From Bradyrhizobium barranii subsp. barranii (GTDB taxonomy: Bacteria > Pseudomonadota > Alphaproteobacteria > Rhizobiales > Xanthobacteraceae): a DNA stretch of 64,000 bases. Shown here piece by piece: positions 9,032-17,436 of the stretch. Below the pieces are notes generated by a model, which was not told the DNA's origin, made no database searches, and worked only from the letters and a program-made list of their open reading frames with translations. How positions within the stretch are numbered: position 1 is the first letter of the stretch; each line of letters opens with the position of its first letter. The stretch is taken from positions 62,001 through 126,000 of the forward strand of contig NZ_CP086138.1 in the NCBI RefSeq assembly GCF_017565645.3, read 5' to 3'. The translations under genes and the position numbers were made by a program.

Positions 9032-9825
9032 CAGCGCGGCTCCATGGTCTGGCCGCCGGAGGTCGCGGGCGAGGTCGCGTTGAAGAACTGCTCCCGGCGC
9101 GCCTGCGACAGGTCCTTGCTCGCCTGCGAGGACTGAAACCAGGTCGCCATCATCGTCGTCTGCTGCGCGATCAGACCGCGCAGCTTCTGCATCTGGGCGA
9201 CTTCCTGCGCGGCGATCTCATGGCCGACCTGCAGAGCTTTCATCTGGCCGTCGGCGCTCTCCGAAGCGGTCTTGAGTTGCGTCATCGTCGAGTTCTCGGT
9301 CGCGAACTGCTGCGAGGTGAGACCCGCCGCCTGCAGCGTGCCCGAGATCGTGTCGCGGTTGGTCGCCGACCAGGTCTGATAGGTCGAGGCGAAGCTCGCG
9401 GCGTTCGGCAGATTGGTCTTGAACTGCGCGTAGCTCTGGAAGCGCTGCATGAGCACGTCATCGATGTTTCCCATCGAGAACGCCATGCCCTGGCCTTGGT
9501 TGACGATGTTCTGCAGCTGCTTGAGGTCGTTCTCGGCCTGCCCCCAGACATGCGAGGGCAACTGCGCGGTGTTCTGCAGCATGTTCTCGTAGATCCTCAG
9601 CTGGTTCTGGATCTGCTGGGCGAGCTGGGAGATTTGTTGAATCTGGTTGTTGATCTGCGTCGTCGATTGACCGACGAGGCTGACCAGTTCGCCGTTATTG
9701 AGAATTTGCGTGAACTCGGTCGCGCCGCCGGCCGCGGCTCCGGCGAAGGCTGGACCGGCCGCCGGCGATCCGATGATCGTGGCGATGATGAGCGTCCTAC
9801 AAATCGGCGAGAAGCGTCTCGGCAT
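9028..9825 (-). CDS. trbJ: P-type conjugative transfer protein TrbJ (VirB5-like)
   Basis: 265 residues with a signal peptide (TLIIATIIGSPAAGPAFAGA). TrbJ is the VirB5-type minor pilus or tip protein of the P-type channel. The body is rich in Gln and amphipathic helices (TTQINNQIQQISQLAQQIQN, RIYENMLQNTAQLP, YAQFKTNLPNAASFASTYQT), as expected. The ATG at 9825 gives a complete signal peptide and overlaps the end of trbE by 29 bp; its stop overlaps the GTG of trbK. Appears intact. Confidence 0.93.
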   Translation of the reverse strand: MPRRFSPICRTLIIATIIGSPAAGPAFAGAAAGGATEFTQILNNGELVSLVGQSTTQINNQIQQISQLAQQIQNQLRIYENMLQNTAQLPSHVWGQAENDLKQLQNIVNQGQGMAFSMGNIDDVLMQRFQSYAQFKTNLPNAASFASTYQTWSATNRDTISGTLQAAGLTSQQFATENSTMTQLKTASESADGQMKALQVGHEIAAQEVAQMQKLRGLIAQQTTMMATWFQSSQASKDLSQARREQFFNATSPATSGGQTMEPRW

Positions 9826-12250
9826 GGCCGATCCCCCTTTCCTTGAGCCAGTGAACGGGCCAATTGGCCTCGGCCGCCTTCAGCGCCAGGATGCGCTTCA
9901 GGTCCTCCTTGCCGGACGCACCGACGAAGGAGAGCGCGACGGGTCCGAGCGCCATGTTGAAGAGACGGCGACCCTCGGGCGAGGCGACGTAGTATTCGCG
10001 CTTGGGGCTAGCTGCCGCGACGATCTCGATCTGCCGTTCGTTGAAGCCGATACGCTCGTAGAACTCGCGCGTACCGGGCTCCCGCGCGGCACCATTCGGC
10101 AGACAGATCTTGGTCGGGCAGCTCTCTTTCAGCACGTCGATGATGCCGGAGCGCTCAGCATCAGAGATCGACTGCGTGGCGAGCAGCACTGCGCAATTGG
10201 CCTTGCGCAGCACCTTCAGCCATTCGCGAATCTTGTCGCGGAAGACGGGATGGCCGAGCATCAGCCAGGCCTCGTCGAGAATGATCAGGCTGGGGCTGCC
10301 GGTCAGCCTTTTCTCGATTCGTCGAAACAGATAGGTCAGGACCGGGACAAGGTTGCGCTCGCCCATATTCATCAGCTGCTCGATTTCGAAGGTCTGGAAC
10401 GACCCGAGTTGCAAGCCGTCCCTCTCGGCATCGAGCAGTTGGCCCATCGGACCGTCGACCGTGTAGTGGTGCAGCGCGTCCTTGATCTCGCGCATCTGCA
10501 CACCCGACACGAAGTCCGACAGCGATCGTCCGCGGGCCTCGGCCATCAGGCCGATCTGCCGCGAGATGGCGTTGCGATGATCGGGCGTGATCAAGACGCC
10601 TTGCACGGCGACGAGCGTCTCCACCCATTCCGCCGCCCAGGCGCGATCGTTGTCCGTCGATAAATCCGATAACGGACAAAACGCGAGCGCTGCCGCACCG
10701 TCGGCGTCATCGCCGCCGATCTCGTAATGATCGCCGCCGGCGGCCAGCGTCAGCGGTAGCATCGAGCGGCCCTTGTCGAAGGCGAAGATCTGCGCACCGG
10801 CATAACGGCGAAACTGCGCTGCGATCAGCGCGAGCAGCGTCGACTTGCCGGAGCCCGTCGGCCCGAACACCAAGGTATGACCGACGTCGTCGACATGCAG
10901 GTTCAGCCGGAAGGGTGTTGAACCGGATGCGACCTGCATCAATGGCGGGGAGCTAGGCGGATAGAACGGGCATGGCGCGGTCGGATTGCCCGACCACACC
11001 GAATTGAGCGGGATCAGGTCGGCGAGGTTACGCGTGTTAATGAGCGGCTCGCGGATGTTGGCGTACCAATTGCCCGGCAGACTGCCGAGGAAGGCTTCCG
11101 TCGCGTTCAGCGTTTCGATGCGCGCGCCAAAACCCTCGGCCTGGATCAGGCGACGGACCGCCTCGGCCTTCTCCTGCAGGCGCGCGCTGCTCTCGTCGAA
11201 CAGCACGATGACCGGCGTGTAATAGCCATAGGCGACGAGTTGCGAAGAGGCTTGTGCGATCGCATCCTCGGTCTCGGCCACCATGGCGGCCGCATCCTGA
11301 TCGATCGAGCGGCTTTGCGTCTGGAAGAGCTGGTCGATGAAGGGGCGGACCTTCTGCTGCCATTTCTTGCGGGTGCGCTCGAGCTTCTGCCGCGCGTCCT
11401 GGTCGTCGAGGAACATGAAACGCGAGGACCAGCGATAGGTCAGCGGCATCAGATCGAGGGAGTTGAGGATTCCCGGCCAGCTCTCGGCCGGGAAACCGTC
11501 GATCGCCACGACGCCGAGAAAGCGGTTCTCGACCATCGGCGACAGGCCATGCTGGAGCTCGGCCGTCGCCAGCCAGTCGAGATACATCGGGATATCCGGC
11601 AAGCGGATCGGATGATTCTCGCCGGTGATGCAGAAGCGGATGAACTGGAACAGTTCATCGTAACGCGCCATGCGCGTGCCGTCGCGCTCCTCAACCTCGC
11701 GCGTTTCTATGCGCCGGATGGACAGGACGCTGGCGAGGTACTGCTCGACCTCGCGGACCGAGGTGCGGAAGCTCTCGATCGCCGTGTCGGCATAGGAGGC
11801 CGATCGGCTCTCGGCATCGGAATAGATGTAGCGCGCGAGACCCGCGCGCCGCCGCTCGGGCGGCCGCCAGGACAGGATGATCGCGTGGCGGCTCTCGAAG
11901 TGTCCCCTCTCCTGCTCGAAGCGGCTGCGACGTTCGTCGTCGATCGCCCGCGTCACCGGATCGGGAAAGTAGCAATCCTGCCGCACCGGATAATCCGTGG
12001 TCGGCACCCGCACCGCCTCGACCTGGATCATCCAGCCGGAGCCGAGGCGCGCCAGAATCGTGTTGATCTGGCGCGAGACCCCGTTGCGCTCGGCGTCGGT
12101 CGAGCTCTCGGAGTCCGGCCCAGCAAAATACCAGCCCGCCATCAGCGAGCCGTCCTTCAGCAGCACGATTCCGTTCGCAACGAGCCCGGCATAGGGCACG
12201 AGATCGGCGAAGGACGGGCCAGAATGACGGAATGTACGCAGCGCGACCAT
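9797..12250 (-). CDS. trbE: Conjugal transfer ATPase TrbE (VirB4-like)
   Basis: 817 residues, the large VirB4-type ATPase that powers assembly of the channel at the inner membrane. The N-terminal CagE/TrbE domain (RTFRHSGPSFADLVPYAGLV, WFAGPDSES-like opening) leads to Walker A GPTGSGKST at about residues 461-469 and Walker B SLIILDEAWL at about 652-660; RKANCAVLLATQSISDAERS further on is a family signature. The length is normal. It lies 9 bp downstream of trbD. Frame intact. Confidence 0.96.
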   Translation of the reverse strand: MVALRTFRHSGPSFADLVPYAGLVANGIVLLKDGSLMAGWYFAGPDSESSTDAERNGVSRQINTILARLGSGWMIQVEAVRVPTTDYPVRQDCYFPDPVTRAIDDERRSRFEQERGHFESRHAIILSWRPPERRRAGLARYIYSDAESRSASYADTAIESFRTSVREVEQYLASVLSIRRIETREVEERDGTRMARYDELFQFIRFCITGENHPIRLPDIPMYLDWLATAELQHGLSPMVENRFLGVVAIDGFPAESWPGILNSLDLMPLTYRWSSRFMFLDDQDARQKLERTRKKWQQKVRPFIDQLFQTQSRSIDQDAAAMVAETEDAIAQASSQLVAYGYYTPVIVLFDESSARLQEKAEAVRRLIQAEGFGARIETLNATEAFLGSLPGNWYANIREPLINTRNLADLIPLNSVWSGNPTAPCPFYPPSSPPLMQVASGSTPFRLNLHVDDVGHTLVFGPTGSGKSTLLALIAAQFRRYAGAQIFAFDKGRSMLPLTLAAGGDHYEIGGDDADGAAALAFCPLSDLSTDNDRAWAAEWVETLVAVQGVLITPDHRNAISRQIGLMAEARGRSLSDFVSGVQMREIKDALHHYTVDGPMGQLLDAERDGLQLGSFQTFEIEQLMNMGERNLVPVLTYLFRRIEKRLTGSPSLIILDEAWLMLGHPVFRDKIREWLKVLRKANCAVLLATQSISDAERSGIIDVLKESCPTKICLPNGAAREPGTREFYERIGFNERQIEIVAAASPKREYYVASPEGRRLFNMALGPVALSFVGASGKEDLKRILALKAAEANWPVHWLKERGIGHAETLLADL

Positions 12251-12259
12251 GAGCGGACC

Positions 12260-12559
12260 TCAGTAACGACGCCAGGGCGTCGAGGTCGCCCGGTAGTGAG
12301 GCCGATAGGAGATGTGACGGGCATAGACCCGCCGCATCATCGGGTCGGCCTTCGCCATTATCCGCAGCGCCGCGACGACAACGATCCAGATAGCTGCGCC
12401 GAGGATCGCCGCATACCAGGTGAGCACGACGAAGATCAGGATGACGGCGGCAAGGCCTGTCAATAGCACAAGCTCGCGATCGGCGCCGAATAGCAGGTTC
12501 GGCCGCGACAGCGCGCGGTGAATGCGATTGCGTCGCAGATTGGCCCCGACCTCAGCCAT
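12260..12559 (-). CDS. trbD: Conjugal transfer protein TrbD (VirB3-like)
   Basis: 99 residues. The start at 12559 ([20 protein letters not shown]) matches the short VirB3/TrbD family; the reading frame is open further upstream but only through trbC. Two adjacent hydrophobic stretches ([20 protein letters not shown] and [20 protein letters not shown]) form the membrane hairpin. The basic C-terminus [19 protein letters not shown] is also typical. Overlaps trbC by 8 bp. Confidence 0.93.
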   Translation of the reverse strand: MAEVGANLRRNRIHRALSRPNLLFGADRELVLLTGLAAVILIFVVLTWYAAILGAAIWIVVVAALRIMAKADPMMRRVYARHISYRPHYRATSTPWRRY

Positions 12560-12932
12560 GACCGGGCTCCCCTGCCCCATCGGCGCTGGCCGCTGCACGC
12601 GTGACATCACCGATCGACGCGCCGCTTGCACCGAATAGAGCCACGATCTGTGTGGCGCCGAGCAGAATGCCGGCGACAAGCACGACATACATGAGGCGTC
12701 GCGCGAAATCGTTGAGCTCGCCACCGAAGATCAGCATGCCGCCTGCAACGGCCACAGCTGCAAGCGCGATGAAGCCAGCCACCGGACCCGTGATCGATTG
12801 CTGGATCTGCTGAAGCGGGCTCTCCCAAGGCAGATTGCCGCCGCCGCTGGTCGACGCAAAGGCGGGGTCGAGTATCAGGAGCGCGAGCAATGCGGCGCTC
12901 GTGCCGACAATCATCATGCGGTTATGCGACAT
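12552..12932 (-). CDS. trbC: Conjugal transfer pilin TrbC (VirB2-like)
   Basis: 126 residues, the VirB2-type major pilin precursor. The start at 12932 gives a long signal sequence ([20 protein letters not shown], cleavage near AFAS) followed by the two membrane helices of a pilin ([20 protein letters not shown] and [20 protein letters not shown]). TrbC pilins are usually cyclised after processing. It overlaps trbB; because the given trbB frame is shifted, the overlap is larger here (19 bp) than the 11 bp expected for the unshifted gene. Confidence 0.93.
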   Translation of the reverse strand: MSHNRMMIVGTSAALLALLILDPAFASTSGGGNLPWESPLQQIQQSITGPVAGFIALAAVAVAGGMLIFGGELNDFARRLMYVVLVAGILLGATQIVALFGASGASIGDVTRAAASADGAGEPGHG

Positions 12933-13894
12933 GGCGTTCCTCCTTCGGGGCATAGGACTGGGTTCGGTATTGGCCCGCTGAGAAGCTCTCGACATGGAGC
13001 ACGTCGCGGACCTGGCGGCCGCGATCCGTTCGTTCGTTCGATCGAGACGATCAGATTGACCGCCTCGCCGATGACCTCGCGCATGGGCTGTTGACTGGCT
13101 TCGGCTGTGAGCTGCTCGAGACGGCGCAGCGCCGAAACGGCGCTATTGGCGTGGATGGTGGTGATGCCGCCGGGATGGCCGGTATTCCAAGCCTTGAGCA
13201 GCGTGAGCGCCGCGCCGTCGCGTACTTCTCCGACGATGATGCGATCGGGCCGTAGCCGCATCGTGCTCTTGAGCAGGCGCGCCATGTCGACCGTGTCGCT
13301 GGTGTGAAGCGAGACGGTGTTGTCGGCCGCGCACTGGATCTCGGCCGTATCTTCGAGAATGACCAGGCGGTGTTCAGGCGCGTGCGCCACGATCGCCGCG
13401 ATCACGGCATTGGCGAGTGTTGTCTTGCCCGAGCCCGTGCCGCCCGACACCACGATGTTCAGGCGCGAAGCGATGGCGTTGCGGATGACCGCAAGATGGT
13501 CGGTCGTCATCACGCCCTGCGTCACGTAGTCCTCGAGATTGAAGAGACGCGAAGCCCGCTTTCGGATTGTGAACGCGGGGGCGCCGACGACGGGCGGCAG
13601 CAAGCCTTCGAAGCGATGACCGCCGATCGGCAGCTCCCCCGAAATGATCGGACGCTCGTCGTCGGCCTCCGATTGCAGCGCATGGGCGACACTGCCGATA
13701 ATGATCTCGGCGGTCGCCTCCAGCATGGTCCCGGCAGCGGTCATCCCTTGGCCTAGTCGTTCAATGAACAACCGGCCATCCGGATTGAGCATCACTTCGA
13801 CGACCGCCGGATCATTGAGCGCGGCGCATATCTGGTCGCCAAGCGCATCCTGGAGTTTGCGGACGAGCCGCGGATGAGAACGAAGTTCGGCCAT
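12914..13894 (-). CDS. trbB: Conjugal transfer ATPase TrbB (VirB11-like), C-terminus frameshifted
   Basis: VirB11-type hexameric traffic ATPase. The start at 13894 ([20 protein letters not shown]) lies 5 bp after the traI stop. Walker [10 protein letters not shown] is at about residues 149-157, the Asp box ILEDTAEIQ and the Walker B/His region [20 protein letters not shown] and [11 protein letters not shown] follow. After VSIERT the reading changes to [20 protein letters not shown] and on to 12914. Removing one CGTT unit from the run (CGTT)3CG at 13027-13040 restores [20 protein letters not shown] and a stop at 12922, which is the family's normal end. So a 4-bp tandem expansion has replaced about the last 35 residues. 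The catalytic core is untouched, so the effect on activity is uncertain. Confidence 0.93.
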   Translation of the reverse strand: MAELRSHPRLVRKLQDALGDQICAALNDPAVVEVMLNPDGRLFIERLGQGMTAAGTMLEATAEIIIGSVAHALQSEADDERPIISGELPIGGHRFEGLLPPVVGAPAFTIRKRASRLFNLEDYVTQGVMTTDHLAVIRNAIASRLNIVVSGGTGSGKTTLANAVIAAIVAHAPEHRLVILEDTAEIQCAADNTVSLHTSDTVDMARLLKSTMRLRPDRIIVGEVRDGAALTLLKAWNTGHPGGITTIHANSAVSALRRLEQLTAEASQQPMREVIGEAVNLIVSIERTNGSRPPGPRRAPCRELLSGPIPNPVLCPEGGTPCRITA

Positions 13895-13899
13895 ATCGC

Positions 13900-14526
13900 T
13901 CACGCAGCGACGCGCTGAAGGTGCCGCAGGTCGGACCGATAGCCAGGCGGGCAGACCCGATCGAAGCTTGCCTGGCCGGCCGGTAGGATGCCGGCGACGC
14001 TCATGGTCTCGCCGATGAGCTTTACGCCGCCAAAGCGCGTCATGGGCCAGCCCGCCCGTTGGAGGATGCGTTCGAAGCGCACGTCCGTTGCCGTGGCGAT
14101 CTCGCCGAAGCCATTCGACATCGACCACTCGATGATCCCCGCGAACATTGTCAGCGTGGCCTCGTGCAGGAACCGGCCTCCCCTCCTCCCGACGCGCGTG
14201 TCGAGGAGGCAAACGCGCGAGCTCTCGATCCTGGTCGATTTGCTTCGTAACCCGCCGCCCGGGAGCAGTTGCGGGCAGGTCCGCGACAGCATGGTCGGGC
14301 CCGTGGTCGGAAGCAGACGGGCACAGCCGGCGACGCCGCCGTGGTTCGTCAGGGCCAGGATGTAGGTCGGGTTGAGCGCGTCGTATTCATCGCGCTCGCG
14401 GCCGTACTCGATCCTGACCTGGCAACCGAGCCGGTGGGCGAACATCCGGGCGCGCAACTGATGCATCTCATCGACCAGAGACCCCAATCCGCCGTGTTCG
14501 TTGGCATCGATCGCAATTGCCCGCAT
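13900..14526 (-). CDS. traI: Acyl-homoserine-lactone synthase TraI (LuxI family)
   Basis: 208 residues from the ATG at 14526 (MRAIAIDANEHGG). TraI makes the acyl-homoserine lactone that activates TraR; in Ti and related plasmids it is the first gene of the trb operon, as here. LuxI landmarks visible are R25, F29, ERDEYD with D46 and D49, R70 in GCARLLP, and E101-x-S103-R104. The Trp that normally follows the F29 block (LuxI W34) is Cys here (RLGCQV). The region after SSRVC also carries a few unusual residues (LLDTRVGRRGG). The assignment is firm; activity is less sure because of the Trp loss. Confidence 0.9.
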   Translation of the reverse strand: MRAIAIDANEHGGLGSLVDEMHQLRARMFAHRLGCQVRIEYGRERDEYDALNPTYILALTNHGGVAGCARLLPTTGPTMLSRTCPQLLPGGGLRSKSTRIESSRVCLLDTRVGRRGGRFLHEATLTMFAGIIEWSMSNGFGEIATATDVRFERILQRAGWPMTRFGGVKLIGETMSVAGILPAGQASFDRVCPPGYRSDLRHLQRVAA

Positions 14527-14929
14527 TCGTCGAATCCTCCGTCGCGTTCGCGTGAACGGAGGCAAGTCAGCACGGCGCGGCGGCTCGTACGCTCTGGTGA
14601 ATTAACGGGGCCCCGGCGAGCTCCGATTCGCGTGAGCCGCGTCGCAGGCGTCGCGTCTGTGTCTGTCAGTGATCGAAATCCGGCGGCCAAGGGTTGGCTC
14701 GGACTGTAAGATTAACGGGGGACGAAGCGTCACCGCGGCGTTTTCGACGCGCAAGATAAGTCTACGATAAGATTGAGCAAATTCCTACGAATCAGCGGCT
14801 CGATAAGCACGATGCGAAGGTGCCGTTAAGTATCTGTTAACCAAATAAAGTTTGACCGATCGAAGGAATCGGGCAATCGTCCGCCGACGCTTTTTTAGCG
14901 ATTATCGGAAAAATTCCGTCGAGAGCCAA
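14527..14929. promoter_or_regulatory. Divergent control region between traI-trb and repABC
   Basis: About 400 bp separating two divergent operons, the place where Ti-type plasmids carry TraR-binding tra boxes and repA promoters. I could not find a convincing 18-bp tra box palindrome. Visible features are two copies of ATTAACGGGG at 14601-14610 and 14711-14720, also present at 55049-55058 beside oriT, and an AT-rich run 14740-14880 (including GTTAACCAAATAAAGTTTG) that is a likely repA promoter region. RepA/RepB autoregulation would act here by family analogy. Confidence 0.6.
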
Positions 14930-16153
14930 ATGACCGGAGCAATTGCACTAAGAACCGACAGCGAGGCCTCGATCGCTAAGATCACAAGGCACTCGCATCT
15001 CCTCGCGGCGCAACTGCAGGCGCTACGGACGCAATTGTATCCGCCGGAGGCTCAAAAGTCGCTCAAATCGTTCACGTCGCGCGAGGCGGCGGCGATGGTG
15101 GGGATCGCGGAATCGACGCTGAGGCAAATGTCGCTAGACGGTGAGAGCGTCGTGCCCGAGCTTCACGGCAAGGACAATCGCCGGCGGGCCTATACGCTCA
15201 GGCAAATCAACGAAATTCGCGAGCATCTCGCCGCGAAGCGTCCCAAGGATGCACTGGATTTCCTTCCGCGGCGACGCCCTGGAGAGAAGCTCCAGATCGT
15301 CGCGATAGCCAATTTCAAGGGCGGTTCCGCGAAGACCACCACGACGGTCCATCTCGCGCATTTCCTGGCACTTCAGGGTCTACGCGTGCTTGCCATCGAT
15401 CTCGATCCGCAAGCGTCCCTGTCGACGATGTTCGGTTTTCAGCCTGAGCTTGATGTCGACGAAAACCAAACGGTCTACGGCGCGATCCGGTATGACGAGG
15501 ACCTCCGCGTTCCGCTTCGGGATGTAATCCGCAAGACCTATTTCGATGGCGTCGATCTCGTTCCGGGCAATCTAGAGCTCATGGAATACGAGCATGAGAC
15601 GCCGCAGGCGATTGCTCGCGGAGACGGTCGTGGCGAAGCGATGTTCTTCCGTCGGCTGCGGTCCGTCATTGGAAGCGTCGAAGACGATTATGACGTCGTC
15701 TTGATCGACGCGCCACCTCAGCTTGGATATCTAACATTAGGCGCGCTCTTTGCAGCGACAGCGCTTCTGGTCACCGTGCATCCGGCAATGCTTGATGTGT
15801 CGAGCATGAACCAGTTTCTCAAGATGACCAGCGACATTCTGCAAGTCATCCAGGACAACGGTGGAAAGCTGCAGCACGATTTCATTCGATACATCCTGAC
15901 ACGGCACAATCCCCACGACGTCCCCCAGGTGAATATCGTCGCTCTTCTGCGGTCTCTCTTCGGCACCGATGTGCTTGCACCGGCGGTCGTCGAAACGACG
16001 GCGATCGCGAATGCCGGCTTAGAAAAGAAAAGCCTTTACGAAATGGCCAGAGGCGCGGTTGGCCGCGACACCCTCACACGTGCGCTTGAGTCGGTTGACG
16101 CCGTCAATCAGGAGATCCTGAACCATCTCAAGCACGTTTGGGGCCGAACATGA
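14930..16153 (+). CDS. repA: Plasmid partition protein RepA (ParA family)
   Basis: 407 residues from the ATG at 14930 (MTGAIALRTDSEAS); a TTG 78 bp upstream is in frame but lies in the leader. RepA is the Walker-type ATPase of repABC partition and a repressor of its own operon. An N-terminal winged or MerR-like helix-turn-helix (SREAAAMVGIAESTLRQMS) precedes the ParA core, with the deviant Walker A KGGSAKTTTTVHL at about residues 130-142, LAIDLDPQASLSTMFG and VVLIDAPPQLGYLTLGAL. The stop overlaps the repB start as ATGA. Intact. Confidence 0.96.
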   Translation: MTGAIALRTDSEASIAKITRHSHLLAAQLQALRTQLYPPEAQKSLKSFTSREAAAMVGIAESTLRQMSLDGESVVPELHGKDNRRRAYTLRQINEIREHLAAKRPKDALDFLPRRRPGEKLQIVAIANFKGGSAKTTTTVHLAHFLALQGLRVLAIDLDPQASLSTMFGFQPELDVDENQTVYGAIRYDEDLRVPLRDVIRKTYFDGVDLVPGNLELMEYEHETPQAIARGDGRGEAMFFRRLRSVIGSVEDDYDVVLIDAPPQLGYLTLGALFAATALLVTVHPAMLDVSSMNQFLKMTSDILQVIQDNGGKLQHDFIRYILTRHNPHDVPQVNIVALLRSLFGTDVLAPAVVETTAIANAGLEKKSLYEMARGAVGRDTLTRALESVDAVNQEILNHLKHVWGRT

Positions 16154-17199
16154 CGAACGCCAAGGATCGCTCCAACCGCATGAAGAGCTTGTTCGGCAAT
16201 GTCGACCGCGCGGAGCTGGAAAAACATCTTCCCGCCCCTGCCGGCGACAAGGCGCGCCCGAATCCGTCCGGCATGTCGGGCGCCGTGAAATCGATGCAGC
16301 AATCGTTCTCGGCAGTCGAGGCTGAGAACGAGCGGCTACGCGCGCAACTCCAGTCGGCCGAGGCGACTGTGGAGCTCGATCCTACGACGATTGTCCCCTC
16401 TTTCGTTCGAGACCGGCTCGACATCGAAGGCAACCCGCAATTCCCGCAGTTTGTAGAAGGCATTCGGAAGGAAGGTCAGAAGCTCCCGATCTTGGTCCGC
16501 CCGATAGCGGACCAAGCTGGCACCTATCAGGTCGCGTACGGCCATCGCCGGTTGCGTGCGTGTCAACTCCTCGGCATCCCTGTTCGTGCGATCGTTATGC
16601 CGCTCACTGATGAGCAGTTAGTGGTCGCGCAGGGTATAGAGAACACCGAGCGAGAGAACCTGTCGTTCATCGAGCAAGCGCTCTTTGCCGTCGAGTTGAA
16701 GAAGCGCGGGTTCACGCGTGAGACGATCGCGAAGGCGTTGGGCCGCGGCGGAGAGAAGGGCCTGCCTTACATCTCGATTCTGACGTCGACCGCCGGCGCG
16801 CTTCCCGAGGAACTGATCCGTAAAATCGGACCGGCTCCGTCGGTCGGCCGCCCAAAATGGGAGAAGCTCGGTTCCCTCTACAAGGATCAGAAGCTCTCGG
16901 CGGGGTCGGAGTCGGCCCTGAGTGGGCTCGTTGCCTCCGAGGCCTGGCAAGCGCTGAGCTCAGACGAAAGATTTGCCCGCGTGCTTGAGGCTTTAGACCG
17001 CCCTACTCCGACGAGCGCATCTAGCGTCGAGCAGGTTGAACTGGGCGAAGGGCTCTCGATCACGGCGAAGCGAACGCCGAAGGCTACGCAGATTTCCATT
17101 CCACACGCGGCGGCGCCGGGGCTTTCAGCTTGGCTGATTAATCGGCTGCCCGAACTTGTGGAGGAATTCAAACGCTCAGAACGAGAGGCGAAGCCATGA
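16150..17199 (+). CDS. repB: Plasmid partition protein RepB (ParB family)
   Basis: 349 residues, the centromere-binding ParB partner of RepA. The start at 16150 overlaps the repA stop. The N-terminus is basic (NAKDRSNRMKSLFGNV), then the ParB N domain with YQVAYGHRRLRACQLLGIPV and IENTERENLSFIEQALFAVE, the helix-turn-helix FTRETIAKALGRGGEKGLPY, and a C-terminal dimerisation part. The length is in the RepB range. It should bind the plasmid's parS sites; a repeated palindrome near 18.73-18.84 kb is a candidate. Confidence 0.96.
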   Translation: MTNAKDRSNRMKSLFGNVDRAELEKHLPAPAGDKARPNPSGMSGAVKSMQQSFSAVEAENERLRAQLQSAEATVELDPTTIVPSFVRDRLDIEGNPQFPQFVEGIRKEGQKLPILVRPIADQAGTYQVAYGHRRLRACQLLGIPVRAIVMPLTDEQLVVAQGIENTERENLSFIEQALFAVELKKRGFTRETIAKALGRGGEKGLPYISILTSTAGALPEELIRKIGPAPSVGRPKWEKLGSLYKDQKLSAGSESALSGLVASEAWQALSSDERFARVLEALDRPTPTSASSVEQVELGEGLSITAKRTPKATQISIPHAAAPGLSAWLINRLPELVEEFKRSEREAKP

Positions 17200-17436
17200 G
17201 ATGACACTTCGATAAGGAGAAGGGCTCACCGACGGCAATCGGTAAGCCCTTGTAATCCTGGCCAACAGAACGATGCGGTTCCGTCAGATCAGTAGTGGCA
17301 AACTGATTCTATGACGAGGCGCTTGCACAATCAAGCCCTGCTTTCGAGTCGGGGCGTGAGTTTGTGCGCCATTTGCTGGCCTTTCATCCACGCGAACGAT
17401 GGAGCTGCGGTCCTACAAGCCGCGGAATGGCTGGCT
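17200..17436 (-). ncRNA. repB-repC intergenic region with a ctRNA-type hairpin
   Basis: In repABC plasmids this interval encodes, on the opposite strand, a small counter-transcribed RNA that limits RepC synthesis and determines incompatibility. Here a strong stem-loop with arms AAGGGCT-ACCGA and TCGGT-AGCCCTT lies at about 17220-17252, which would be the 3' end of a minus-strand RNA. Its promoter was not located by eye. The call is by position and hairpin; the RNA's ends are not defined. Confidence 0.6.

Noticed and set aside
11240..12466. 408-codon plus-strand frame
   Set aside because: Antisense to trbE and trbD, with an Arg/Asp-rich composition typical of shadows in GC-rich DNA.
14527..14929. 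TraR-binding tra box
   Set aside because: Searched by eye for an 18-bp palindrome of the Ti type; none found, so no site is claimed.
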